A stretch of DNA of 64,000 nucleotides from an uncultured Dyadobacter sp. GTDB lineage: Bacteria > Bacteroidota > Bacteroidia > Cytophagales > Spirosomataceae. This document shows, piece after piece, positions 16,452-24,879 of the stretch. A program made the translations under genes and the position numbers. Each line of letters starts with the position of its first letter. The first letter of the stretch is position 1. The stretch lies in the NCBI RefSeq assembly GCF_946482605.1, contig NZ_CAMLSE010000021.1:62001-126000 (forward strand). The letters run 5' to 3'. The notes below the pieces were generated by a model. That model saw nothing but the letters and a program-made list of their open reading frames with translations. It was not told the DNA's origin and searched no databases.

Positions 16452-17597
16452 TTAAATTGTTACCCAAGCCTCAGCCCGATTACTTTCAAGTATCTTCTCG
16501 CAAATCAATAGTTCGCGGTATCCATCCGAAAACGTCGGGAATGTAGGATTCTCGGGCTGCTTGCCGGCTGCAATAGCCGCGTAAACTTCCTTGAACATTT
16601 GTTTCGAAGTATCGGGGAAGCCTTCGTTGTGGCCGCCTGGGAAGGTGATGGTCGAACGGACGTCCTCGTTCACGAGTGAGGGATCACGGAGAAGCACTTC
16701 GTTCGATTTGTCCCGGTTACCGATCCACAACTCGTTCGGAGACTCCGAGCACCAGCTGAATGTTTTCTTCGAACCGGAAATTTCGAGCGACATACGGTTT
16801 TTACGACCGGCAGAAACTTGTGAAACAGTGATTACCCCTTTGTTTCCATTGTCGAAACGAAGCAATACGTTCGCGTGGTCTTCGGTATTGATAGGCACAT
16901 CGGCGTAGTCTTCCGGTTGCAGCATTTTACCTGAGTAAGTTTCTACTGCTTTGAGTGGCTTTTTACGGGTTTTGTGAACGGTATTGAAGTCGGCCATTAC
17001 CGCAACGGTCTTCAGGCCGGTAATGTATTCCAGGATATCCATCAAGTGAGAACCGATATCCGCGATAGCACGTGAATCTCCGGATTTGTCGGGTTCAAGG
17101 CGCCAGTTGTAATCCGTGTTGTAGAACAGCCAGTCTTGCAGGTAAGAACCGATGAAAGAATAGACTTCACCGAGTTCACCTTTCTCGCGCATTGATTTCA
17201 TCTGGCGAGCCAGTGGATAGTAGCGCAGATTGAAGTGAACCGCATTCACAAGGCCGGTTTTAGCAGCCAGTTCAACGAGTTCTTCCGCTTCCGCGAGGTC
17301 TTTCGCCAAAGGTTTTTCGCAAATCACGTGTTTGCCTGCGAGCAATGCCGCTTTCGACTGTGAGTAGTGCAAAAAGTTAGGTGTGCAGATGTGGACAGCC
17401 TGAATGTCGTCCTGTTTCAGCAGTTCATCGAATGTGTAGGAACGGGCAATGCCAAGTGCGTCGGCTTTTTCCTTGGCCAGTTCTGCGGTCACTTCGCAAA
17501 GTGCGGCAACTTCTACATTGGGAAGACGTCTCAGTGCTTCGATATGTGCGGGGCCGATGAAGCCTGTTCCGACAACGCCTACTTTGATTTTGTCCAT
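16452..17597 (-). CDS. Gfo/Idh/MocA family oxidoreductase
   Basis: 381 residues. Rossmann NAD(P)-binding motif VGVVGTGFIGPAHIEALRR at the N-terminus, then HICTPNFLHYSQ, the catalytic-region signature GKHVICEKPLAKDL (Lys of EKP) and a C-terminal beta-sheet substrate domain with the DIGSHLMDI helix. Family members oxidise or reduce sugars and inositols, often at C3. Cytoplasmic, with no export signal. It forms a same-strand pair with the next Gfo/Idh/MocA gene 81 bases upstream, and would directly precede the isomerase gene if the four-helix-bundle element were absent. Substrate not predictable. Confidence 0.9.
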   Translation of the reverse strand: MDKIKVGVVGTGFIGPAHIEALRRLPNVEVAALCEVTAELAKEKADALGIARSYTFDELLKQDDIQAVHICTPNFLHYSQSKAALLAGKHVICEKPLAKDLAEAEELVELAAKTGLVNAVHFNLRYYPLARQMKSMREKGELGEVYSFIGSYLQDWLFYNTDYNWRLEPDKSGDSRAIADIGSHLMDILEYITGLKTVAVMADFNTVHKTRKKPLKAVETYSGKMLQPEDYADVPINTEDHANVLLRFDNGNKGVITVSQVSAGRKNRMSLEISGSKKTFSWCSESPNELWIGNRDKSNEVLLRDPSLVNEDVRSTITFPGGHNEGFPDTSKQMFKEVYAAIAAGKQPENPTFPTFSDGYRELLICEKILESNRAEAWVTI

Positions 17598-17678
17598 AAA
17601 TGGGTATGAAATGATTGGTGAAAAACAGTCCGCTTTCGCGGGTTAATTGAGATGTAGATTAATTAAGTTGAATTAAAA

Positions 17679-18824
17679 TCAGAAGTCGGTCCACTTTGTG
17701 TCCGTTTGATTCGACGCAATCACGGCGTCGATGAATTTCATACCCCTGAGGCCATCCTGCGGACCCGGGAAATCGTAGACCGGGTCGGCCTGCTTCCCTT
17801 CCCAATAGGCTCTTACGTGGATGGCAAAGTTGCGGTAGAGATTGGCAAAGGCTTCGAAATAGCCTTCGGGGTGTCCCGCTGGGATGCGGGTGTGCACCTG
17901 CGCAGCCTTGGATAGGTTACCCACGCCGGTGCGGATCATGCGGGTTCCCTGATTGGTTTTGTGGATCAGCGTGTTGGGCTCCATTTGCTTCCATTGCAGG
18001 CCGCCTGTTTCGCCATATACACGAATATTGAGATCGTTTTCTTCACCGTTGGCGATCTGGCTGTTTTGCAGAATACCCTTCGCACCGTTATCAAAGCGCA
18101 ACAGTATATTCGCGTCATCATCCAGCAAACGGCCTTCCACAAATATCGTAAGGTCGGCGCAAATCTGGGTGATTTTGAGTCCGGTAATGTATTCGGCCAG
18201 ATTTTCGGCATGTGTTCCGATGTCCCCCAGGCCGCCTGCTGCGCCTGAGCGCTTTGGATCGGTACGCCAGGCTGCCTGCTTGTTGCCGGTCACTTCCACC
18301 AGCGTGGCGAGCCATCCCTGCGGATACTCCACGATGACCTTTCTCACTTTCCCAATGGCACCGGAGGCGATCATGTGGCGGGCTTCCTTTACCATAGGGT
18401 AGCCGGTGTAATTGTGAGTCAGGCAGAAAACCAGGCCGGTTTTTTCGGCAAGTTCCAGGATTTCTTCCGCTTCCCGGGTATTGAGTGCAATGGGTTTGTC
18501 ACAAACAACGTGGAAGCCGTTTTCAAGCGCGAGCCTCGTGGGCGCAGCGTGTACGTGGTTGGGAGTCACGATGGCTACAAAGTCCATCCTTTCGCCCTCC
18601 GGCAGTTGCTTTTCTTGGAGGATCATCTCCTCGAAGTTGTTATAAACCCTGTTTTCAGGGAGATAAAGTGCTTTGCCGGTTTCTTTTGACTTGGCCGGGT
18701 CGGAGCTGAAAGCGCCACAAACCAGCTCAATTTCTCCATCCATGATCGCTGCACGGCGATGGACCCCACCAATAAATGCATCCAGGGAGCCGCCGACCAT
18801 GCCCATTCTGATCTTTCTTGACAT
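17679..18824 (-). CDS. Gfo/Idh/MocA family oxidoreductase
   Basis: 381 residues, from a different subfamily than its neighbour. The N-terminal nucleotide loop is unusual (MGMVGGSLDAFIGGVHRRAA instead of GxGxxG), as in the MocA-like group with an extended loop. FVAIVTPNHVHA, GFHVVCDKPIAL (catalytic Lys of DKP), THNYTGYPMV and GDIGTHAENL support the family. First gene of the minus-strand catabolic set, and divergent from the MFS transporter over a 226-bp region holding an imperfect dyad. A second dehydrogenase beside the first is typical of pathways that oxidise a sugar at one step and reduce it at another. Confidence 0.88.
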   Translation of the reverse strand: MSRKIRMGMVGGSLDAFIGGVHRRAAIMDGEIELVCGAFSSDPAKSKETGKALYLPENRVYNNFEEMILQEKQLPEGERMDFVAIVTPNHVHAAPTRLALENGFHVVCDKPIALNTREAEEILELAEKTGLVFCLTHNYTGYPMVKEARHMIASGAIGKVRKVIVEYPQGWLATLVEVTGNKQAAWRTDPKRSGAAGGLGDIGTHAENLAEYITGLKITQICADLTIFVEGRLLDDDANILLRFDNGAKGILQNSQIANGEENDLNIRVYGETGGLQWKQMEPNTLIHKTNQGTRMIRTGVGNLSKAAQVHTRIPAGHPEGYFEAFANLYRNFAIHVRAYWEGKQADPVYDFPGPQDGLRGMKFIDAVIASNQTDTKWTDF

Positions 18825-18859
18825 TCCAGTTGGTTTAAGGTTTTGAAAAGATTTTTACA

Positions 18860-18896
18860 GTAAGAAAGAGTAGTAGGAAAGACTCTTACTACTTAC
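18860..18896. promoter_or_regulatory. imperfect dyad between divergent dehydrogenase and MFS genes
   Basis: GAGTAGTA (18868-18875) is complementary, with one wobble, to TACTACTT (18887-18894), and GTAAG/CTTAC add an outer overlap. It lies 36-72 bases before the dehydrogenase start in the only control region of the locus, so it could be an operator or a leader hairpin. Nothing else in 18825-19050 was recognised. Confidence 0.3.
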
Positions 18897-19050
18897 AAAT
18901 ATAAATTTAAGACATAAAAAACACTCCTCAGGAATAATTAAAACCAGTAGAATTAGCCTAAGTTTGTTTTTTCTGTGAAAATCTTAAATAAAAGCGTTAC
19001 CCCGAAAGTTGTCATTCATCCAATTCAAATAATCAAACCCGTTAAGTCAC

Positions 19051-20286
19051 ATGACCCAATCAGTTAACAGCGGAAGGCTCTTCAATGCAAGTTGTTTTGC
19101 GCTCATAACCACTGCATTCTCATTCAGTATCCGTGCAGGGATCCTGCCCCAGCTGGGCACCGAATTCAACCTCTCAGCCGAGCAACTTGGCTTTATCAAC
19201 TCGATGTGGTTCTTCGGATTTCCGCTGGCAATGATCATCGGAGGGCTTGTGTATCATACAATTGGACCGAAAGTAATTATGCAGGTGGCATTTGTATGCC
19301 ATGCGATTGGTATTATCATGACAATCTACTCAGGCGGCTACACCGGCCTTCTGATTTCTACATTTTTGATCGGTGTTGGTAATGGCTGTACCGAAGCTGC
19401 CTGTAACCCCATGATCGCCGACTCGTACTCAGGCCTGCAAATGAGCAAAATGCTCAACCGCTTCCACATGTGGTTCCCCGGTGGTATTGTAGTAGGTTCT
19501 TTGATTTCGAAATTTATGACCGATGCCAACCTTGGCTGGCAGGCGCAAATCTGGATCATCCTGATCCCGACTTTTATTTACGCATTTCTTTTCTGGGGAC
19601 AGGCATTTCCTAAACCTCACGTGGATGGTGTAACTTCAATCGGTGAAAACCTGAAAGCGATGTTCACACCGTTGTTCCTCTTCATCTTCGTTTGTATGGC
19701 ATTTACCGCTATCAGCGAATTCGGTCCGCAGCAATGGACTGGTTTGATCATGAGCAAGAGTGGTGCAAGCCCGATGCTCATCCTGGCATTGGTAACAGGG
19801 CTGATGGCGATTGCGCGTTACTTTGCTCACCCGATCGTTGCGGCAATCGGACAAACCGGTATCCTTTGGGGATCGTCGATCCTGGCTGCGGCGGGTATTT
19901 ACCTGTTCAGCACCGTGACCGGCCCTGCTGCTTATGCGGCGGCTGTGATCTTCGCGATGGGTGTCGCATTGTTCTGGCCAACCATGATCGGTTTCGTAGC
20001 TCAGAACGTGCCTTTGAGCGGCGCGCTGGGTATGTCCATCGTCGGTGGTATTGGGATGTTTTCAACTGCGATCTGGCAACCGTTTATTGGTAAATGGCTG
20101 GATGATGCCAAAGCTGAGAAATTGGCAGCCGGGCTGACAGGAGATGAAATGGAGCTGGCGGCAGGTCAGGCCACGCTGAGCACGATGCTGATGTTCCCGG
20201 CACTCCTGATCGTAGCATTCGGTATCCTGTATTTCTGGATGAAAGGACGTAAAACGGTAACGGCTTCTTCGGCAGCGGTTCACTGA
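19051..20286 (+). CDS. MFS transporter
   Basis: 411 residues with about 12 hydrophobic segments, e.g. LGFINSMWFFGFPLAMIIGG, VIMQVAFVCHAIGIIMTIYSG and the C-terminal MLMFPALLIVAFGILYFWM. The halves are joined by a short loop after FPKPHVDGVTS. It most resembles sugar/polyol or sugar-acid porters of the major facilitator superfamily; the specific family was not identified. Divergent from two Gfo/Idh/MocA genes, so it probably imports the sugar (or its periplasmically oxidised form) that the locus degrades. The ATG at 19051 lies just before the conserved SGRLFNASCFALITTAFSFSIRAG segment. Confidence 0.85.
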   Translation: MTQSVNSGRLFNASCFALITTAFSFSIRAGILPQLGTEFNLSAEQLGFINSMWFFGFPLAMIIGGLVYHTIGPKVIMQVAFVCHAIGIIMTIYSGGYTGLLISTFLIGVGNGCTEAACNPMIADSYSGLQMSKMLNRFHMWFPGGIVVGSLISKFMTDANLGWQAQIWIILIPTFIYAFLFWGQAFPKPHVDGVTSIGENLKAMFTPLFLFIFVCMAFTAISEFGPQQWTGLIMSKSGASPMLILALVTGLMAIARYFAHPIVAAIGQTGILWGSSILAAAGIYLFSTVTGPAAYAAAVIFAMGVALFWPTMIGFVAQNVPLSGALGMSIVGGIGMFSTAIWQPFIGKWLDDAKAEKLAAGLTGDEMELAAGQATLSTMLMFPALLIVAFGILYFWMKGRKTVTASSAAVH

Positions 20287-20299
20287 TCAACTCAGATAT

Positions 20300-20340
20300 A
20301 AAAAGCGAAAGGGTGCCACATCGGCACCCTTTCGCTTTTT
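20300..20340. terminator. bidirectional terminator between MFS and mutS2 genes
   Basis: Perfect 18-bp stem (20300-20317 / 20323-20340) with a 5-nt loop, A-run on one side and T-run on the other, between convergent genes. Confidence 0.9.
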
Positions 20341-20353
20341 ATATGACCTGCTG

Positions 20354-22762
20354 TTATTTCAGCTTGACCAGCGTTACACCCGCGCCGCCGCGATCTGCAT
20401 GCTCGTCGTGCATGCTCGCTACCTGCCGGTACCCGCGCAGATGGTTACGTACGAGCGTGCGTAGAATGCCGTCACCTTTGCCGTGAACAATGCGCAGTTC
20501 GTCGTAGCCGAGCATGATGGCATTGTCCATAAACTGATCGACCATCCCGAGTGCCTCGTCACCGCGTTTGCCGCGCATATCCAGGTTGAAACTGAAATTG
20601 AGCATGCGTTCATTCAGATCGACACCCTTGGCCGCCGTTTTGAGCTTTTTCTCACCGGTGGCCACCCGATAGGTTTTCTTAGACACCTTTTCCAGCCTGT
20701 TCAGCTTCACATTCGACTTGAGATCGCCAATGCGGATTTCGACATCCTTACCCTTCAATGCAAGGACCTCTCCAATCGCAGTCTGGCCGGCGATCCTGAC
20801 ATAGCTGCCGGGAACAATATCGCCGCCTTCCGGTTCGTATACATCCTCTGCCGGTTGTGTCTCTGCGACCTCTTCCAGGGCAAGATTCTTTTTGCCAAAG
20901 TCTTCCAGCTTTGTCCTGACGGTTTTGGTCTTTTCCTTTTCCGCCTTATTCTCCTTAATCTCCCTGATGGTGGTTTCTATGAGCTGATTGGCATCCGAAA
21001 GCAGATTTTTGGCCTTCTGCTTGGCGTCGTTGACAATCTTCTTCTCGTTGTTTTCAAGCTTTTCTTTCAGCACGGTATAATCGGCCAGCTGCTTTGCCAG
21101 CTTCCGTTCTTTGATACCGATTTCAATGTTTTTCTCGGAGAACACCCTGCGCTCGATATCCAGCTCTTTCAGCAGTTTTTCAAAACTTACCTGCTGCGTA
21201 CCCAGCTTTTCCTTGGCCCGGTTGATGACCGCATCCGGAAGGCCGATTTTAGAAGCAATTTCAAATGCAAAAGAACTCCCGGGTCGGCCAATTTCCAGCT
21301 GATAAAGCGGTTCCAGGTGTTCGCCGTCAAAGCGCATCGCTCCATTGACCAGTCCGTCTGTTTTGTCGGCCAGCACTTTCAGGTTGGTATAATGCGTATT
21401 GATCATCCCGAATGCTCCCGATTTCGTCAGATTTTCCAGAATAGCTTCCGCAATCGCCCCGCCCAGACCGGGTTCGGTGCCCGTACCGAACTCGTCGATG
21501 AGGAAGAGCGTCCGCCTGTTGGCCATAGCCAGGAAATGCCGCATGTTCGTTAAATGCGAGCTGTATGTGCTCAGGTCGTTTTCCAGTGATTGTTCGTCAC
21601 CGATATCGATGAAGATGTTTTGAAAAAAACCCATCGATGATCCTTCTGCCATCGGAACCAGCAAGCCGCATTGGAACATGTACTGGATAAGTCCGACGGT
21701 TTTCAGCGATACCGATTTACCGCCGGCATTTGGTCCGGAAACGATGAGTATCCGCTGTTTTTCCTGTAATTCAATATTAAGCGGAACGACTTTCTTCCCT
21801 TGTTTCTGAAATGACAAATGCAGCAGCGGATGCCTCGCGTCACGCCAGTCTATAAACTGCCGGTTTTCAAATGGCGGACTGATCGCGCCCATTTCACCCG
21901 CCAGACGGGCCTTGGCACGAAGGAAGTCCATGAGCCCGAGAAACATATATGCCTTCTGGAGGTCAGGAACGAAGGGCATCAGATAGGCCGTTAGATCCAG
22001 CAGGATTCGGTTGATCTCGCGGCGTTCTTCATATTCGAGTTCTCTTATTTCGTTGTTGGACTCAAACACATCCGTTGGCTCGATAAAAACCGTTTGCCCG
22101 GTAGCAGACTCGTCGTGGATAAATCCGTGGAGCTTGCGCTTGTGTTCAGCAGCTACCGGAATGACCATCCTGCCGTTTCGGACGGTCAGGGACACGTCAT
22201 CGCCGATCCAGCCGTTGTTTTTGGCTGATTTCAGAATGGTATCGAGCTTTTTGCGAATTCCCGATTGTTCGGAGAGCAACCGTTTACGGATGCGGGAAAG
22301 TTCCGGTGAAGCGGAGTCGCGGATTTGCCCCCTGTCGTCGATAATGCGGTCGATGGCATCGGTTATAGCCTTTTCAACACGTATGGTTTTGGCATATTCA
22401 CCCAGGATAGGGAAGGCCTCCGGTTCCTGATTTTCGAAGAAGCTCAGGCACATTCGGATGGTCAGTAGGGAAACTTTCAGATCCGAAAACTCGGATTGGG
22501 TCAGCAGCATTCCTTCGATAGTTGCCCGTTTGAGATAGGGCGTGGCATCAATGTAGTTTTGCGACGGGAAGTTTTCTCCCAGTTCAAGAATGCGCTGCAT
22601 TTCGGCTGTCTGGCTGACAAGTTTTTCAACCATGCCGAAATTTTCGGAAAAACGGATTTTTTCGACATAGCCCTGGCCCAGCGTGCTGATACAGTTTTCT
22701 TTCAACCGCTCGCGCAGCTTGTCGAAACCCAGTTTTTGTTCGATTGTATTAGGGTAAAGCAT
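20354..22762 (-). CDS. mutS2: endonuclease MutS2 / ribosome rescue ATPase
   Basis: 802 residues, the usual MutS2 length. N-terminal clamp/lever helices are followed by an ABC ATPase domain with Walker A (SGPNAGGKS, about residue 340) and Walker B (FLIDEFGTGTE, about 420), a long charged coiled coil (about 515-640), a KOW-like segment and a C-terminal Smr domain (LDMRGKRGDEAL, ELRIVHGKGDGILR). MutS2 proteins lack the mismatch-recognition domain; they have been linked to suppression of recombination and, in Bacillus, to splitting of collided ribosomes. The start at ATG 22762 fits the family N-terminus (YPNTIEQKLGFDKLRE). Confidence 0.93.
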   Translation of the reverse strand: MLYPNTIEQKLGFDKLRERLKENCISTLGQGYVEKIRFSENFGMVEKLVSQTAEMQRILELGENFPSQNYIDATPYLKRATIEGMLLTQSEFSDLKVSLLTIRMCLSFFENQEPEAFPILGEYAKTIRVEKAITDAIDRIIDDRGQIRDSASPELSRIRKRLLSEQSGIRKKLDTILKSAKNNGWIGDDVSLTVRNGRMVIPVAAEHKRKLHGFIHDESATGQTVFIEPTDVFESNNEIRELEYEERREINRILLDLTAYLMPFVPDLQKAYMFLGLMDFLRAKARLAGEMGAISPPFENRQFIDWRDARHPLLHLSFQKQGKKVVPLNIELQEKQRILIVSGPNAGGKSVSLKTVGLIQYMFQCGLLVPMAEGSSMGFFQNIFIDIGDEQSLENDLSTYSSHLTNMRHFLAMANRRTLFLIDEFGTGTEPGLGGAIAEAILENLTKSGAFGMINTHYTNLKVLADKTDGLVNGAMRFDGEHLEPLYQLEIGRPGSSFAFEIASKIGLPDAVINRAKEKLGTQQVSFEKLLKELDIERRVFSEKNIEIGIKERKLAKQLADYTVLKEKLENNEKKIVNDAKQKAKNLLSDANQLIETTIREIKENKAEKEKTKTVRTKLEDFGKKNLALEEVAETQPAEDVYEPEGGDIVPGSYVRIAGQTAIGEVLALKGKDVEIRIGDLKSNVKLNRLEKVSKKTYRVATGEKKLKTAAKGVDLNERMLNFSFNLDMRGKRGDEALGMVDQFMDNAIMLGYDELRIVHGKGDGILRTLVRNHLRGYRQVASMHDEHADRGGAGVTLVKLK

Positions 22763-22770
22763 TTTTGGCT

Positions 22771-22798
22771 GTCCGCTGTTAGCAGTCGGCTATCAGCA
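22771..22798. repeat. short dispersed repeat, copy 1
   Basis: GTCCGCTGTTAGCAGTCGGC and the bases after it resemble 52111-52136 (about 20 of 24 positions). Short repeats of this kind are common between genes in Cytophagia; the function is unknown. Confidence 0.4.
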
Positions 22799-22815
22799 TT
22801 TTGTGTTGTTGATGG

Positions 22816-23334
22816 TTAAAAAATGTTCCTGATCTCCTCTTTGAGCACCTTCAATGCATGGGTCGAAGGTTGTATCTCCCTTTCGATCACGTGGGAAAAG
22901 ACCTTTTTGGCGAGGTCGGCTGGTGCGGCTTCCCCATTCAATTCTCCGGCAGCCTGGTTGATCACCGCTACGGTTTCATTCATCGCATTGACGATCTGCT
23001 CCCAGGCATGCGTGCTGATGTACAGCTGCTGCGCCACATTATGATTATATTCTTCCCGGATCTCATGCAGGAGAATCTGGTGCAGCTCCAATGCGCTCAT
23101 GGCCGACGGTACCAGCCGAAGTAACAGATTATTAGGTGTAATACGTTCCAAAAACAGGCACATACGCTCATAGGCCTGCAAGCGAAGTGGCAATGTGATC
23201 TCTACATTCTTAGTGCGTATATCCAGCCGCTGCTTTTCCAGAAATTTGTCGGCAACATTTGTGATTGTCATGTTTAAGCCGAAAGTAACGATGAGCCCAA
23301 GTCCCAGAGCAGCGAGTATCAGGTAAACTTCCAT
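22816..23334 (-). CDS. conserved membrane-anchored protein, DUF7935-like
   Basis: 172 residues. One N-terminal membrane segment (VYLILAALGLGLIVTFGLNM) is followed by a mostly helical cytoplasmic domain with LPLRLQAYERMCLFLERITP, REEYNHNVAQQLYIS and a C-terminal AKKVFSHVIERE helix. I recognise this as a conserved Bacteroidota family of unknown function (possibly DUF7935). The ATG at 23334 (MEVYLIL) starts directly at the membrane segment; a 12-residue upstream extension also exists. It is 53 bases from mutS2 and may be cotranscribed with it. No catalytic motif seen. Confidence 0.65.
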   Translation of the reverse strand: MEVYLILAALGLGLIVTFGLNMTITNVADKFLEKQRLDIRTKNVEITLPLRLQAYERMCLFLERITPNNLLLRLVPSAMSALELHQILLHEIREEYNHNVAQQLYISTHAWEQIVNAMNETVAVINQAAGELNGEAAPADLAKKVFSHVIEREIQPSTHALKVLKEEIRNIF

Positions 23335-23473
23335 GGTGTGAAATACTAATTTTATGTCAAAACGAGGCACAAAATTAAACGATTAGCCGCATTTGGCAGA
23401 TATTTATTTCAAAACGCGAATGGAACGGCACCGGATTGTGTTAACCCGTTTGATGTAGTCAGAAAAAAGCAGG

Positions 23474-23773
23474 ATGGATAACCCGATTCAACTTACCGAA
23501 AAAGCGAGGCTGGAAATCAGAACAACGCTCGAAGCCAACAAAATCCCCGACACATATGGGTTAAGGGTGGGGCTGAGGGGCGGCGCATGCAGCGGATCGT
23601 TCCTGCTGGGCTTTGATACAGCCACAGAGCATGATCAGTCGTACCTCATTGAAGGAATTAAGGTACTGATAGACAAGCGCCACCTGATGTACGTAATCGG
23701 CGTTTCGGTAGACTTTGAAGAGGGTGCGAACGGCAGCGGTTATACGGTTTCCGCGGCAGAAAAGACAAAATAA
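23474..23773 (+). CDS. IscA/HesB-like protein lacking the C-terminal Cys pair
   Basis: 99 residues. It follows the HesB/IscA fold: LTEKARLEIRTTL, GLRVGLRGGACSGSFLLGF with Cys39, then VLIDKRHLMYVIGVSVDFEEGANGSGYTV. IscA proteins normally carry a second conserved CGC(G) motif near the C-terminus that helps bind iron or an Fe-S cluster. Here the chain ends in VSAAEKTK without it, so only one of three ligand cysteines remains. It may be a diverged assembly or regulatory protein rather than a classical A-type carrier. It is monocistronic and converges on the HNH gene with 9 bases between stops. Confidence 0.8.
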   Translation: MDNPIQLTEKARLEIRTTLEANKIPDTYGLRVGLRGGACSGSFLLGFDTATEHDQSYLIEGIKVLIDKRHLMYVIGVSVDFEEGANGSGYTVSAAEKTK

Positions 23774-23782
23774 GTATTTCGA

Positions 23783-24355
23783 TTAATCCTCAATGGTTAC
23801 ATGCTTCCAGTTCTCACCCGAGCGGATACGGTTGAGCTGTGTATGCGTAATCCCGAACTGCTTGGCGATCATCTTCAGGCGGTTATTATCGTTTTTAAGA
23901 AGCTTTTTGATGATACGCACCTTGCTCTCGGTAAGCTTGTAATTCTTGGTCCTGCGCGGAATTACGCGATTGATAAATGCAGGATTTTCACGGTTATGAT
24001 CGATCATTTCCGTCTTCGTCACCCATTTGAGGTTCTCGTAATAATTGTTTTGCTTATCGAAATCCAGGTGAATAACGAAATTGTGATCCGCGCTTGGCTT
24101 TTCTGCGAAATGTTCGGCTACCAGCTTGTGCACATAACGGTTGATGGTCTTGCCACCCGTTACGCGGATATTTAGTGATCTATACCCTTGAATTACAGAG
24201 CCTTTGATGACAGCTCCTTCCTTGGGGTTGTTCTGGAAACTTTTCAGTCTGCCATAGTTAGATACTTCATAATGAGGAGCGTTCTCGATTTCGTCGAATA
24301 TAATCTTTGCCCACTTTTCGTTCCAGAAGCTCCGGCTCACATGTAACTCATTCAT
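23783..24355 (-). CDS. NUMOD4/HNH endonuclease-like DNA-binding protein
   Basis: 190 residues. The N-terminus holds a NUMOD4 motif (WAKIIFDEIENAPHYEVSNY then GRLKSF). It is followed by an HNH_3-type core: YVHKLVAEHF and HLDFDKQNNYYENLKWVT keep the His and Asn positions. The C-terminus (ESKVRIIKKLLKNDNNRLKMIAKQF-type helix-turn-helix) looks like a DNA-binding module with ITHTQLNRIRSG as recognition helix. Relatives are homing endonucleases of introns and phages, but no intron or phage is present here. A domesticated DNA-binding protein is possible. Whether it still cuts DNA cannot be judged. Confidence 0.75.
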   Translation of the reverse strand: MNELHVSRSFWNEKWAKIIFDEIENAPHYEVSNYGRLKSFQNNPKEGAVIKGSVIQGYRSLNIRVTGGKTINRYVHKLVAEHFAEKPSADHNFVIHLDFDKQNNYYENLKWVTKTEMIDHNRENPAFINRVIPRRTKNYKLTESKVRIIKKLLKNDNNRLKMIAKQFGITHTQLNRIRSGENWKHVTIED

Positions 24356-24511
24356 TTTGATAAGGATATATAATTAATTTTCAACGGTCATATCATCGGA
24401 TCCACGCATTCCCACAGTGCCGGCATTGCTGAAACATTTTGGCAAGCTTTTAATGTTTTCATGAGTGTGTGAGGGGAGCGACTCCCCGATCGTTCAACAA
24501 ACCAAAACAAC

Positions 24512-24871
24512 ATGAAACGTACACTCATCATAGGAGCCACTTCCAATCCATCCAGATACGCTTATCTGGCCGCGCAGAAACTCAGGCAATATGGTCATCC
24601 CATTTTACTCATCGGCCGCAGGAGTGGTTTCGCATTAGGAGAAGAAATCAACAAAGACAAAACAGACTGGAAAGATGTAGATACCGTCACCTTGTATATC
24701 AATCCCAGTCATCAGCCCGAGTACTACGATTACATTGTTTCTCTAAATCCTAAACGCGTTATCTTCAACCCTGGTACAGAGAATCCTGAATTTAAGGATA
24801 TTTTAATCGATAAAAATATCATACCAATAGAGGGATGTACACTGGTGATGCTGTCGACCGGACAATTCTAG
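24512..24871 (+). CDS. CoA-binding domain protein (YccU-like)
   Basis: 119 residues forming a single Rossmann-type CoA_binding_2 domain: TLIIGATSNPSRYAYLAAQKL, GHPILLIGRRSG, VDTVTLYINPSHQPEYYDYI, IFNPGTENPEF and IEGCTLVMLSTGQF. Family members bind CoA or a similar nucleotide; the physiological role is unclear. A small GGGGAG-CGA-CTCCCC hairpin (24473-24487) lies in its leader, 25 bases before the ATG. Its stop is 8 bases from that of the convergent fabH with no hairpin between. Confidence 0.8.
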   Translation: MKRTLIIGATSNPSRYAYLAAQKLRQYGHPILLIGRRSGFALGEEINKDKTDWKDVDTVTLYINPSHQPEYYDYIVSLNPKRVIFNPGTENPEFKDILIDKNIIPIEGCTLVMLSTGQF

Positions 24872-24879
24872 CTGGCCGC

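Noticed and set aside
20483..21553. Long plus-strand frame of 356 codons opposite mutS2
   Set aside because: It lies entirely antisense to MutS2 and encodes no recognisable pattern; long antisense frames are common opposite GC-rich genes.
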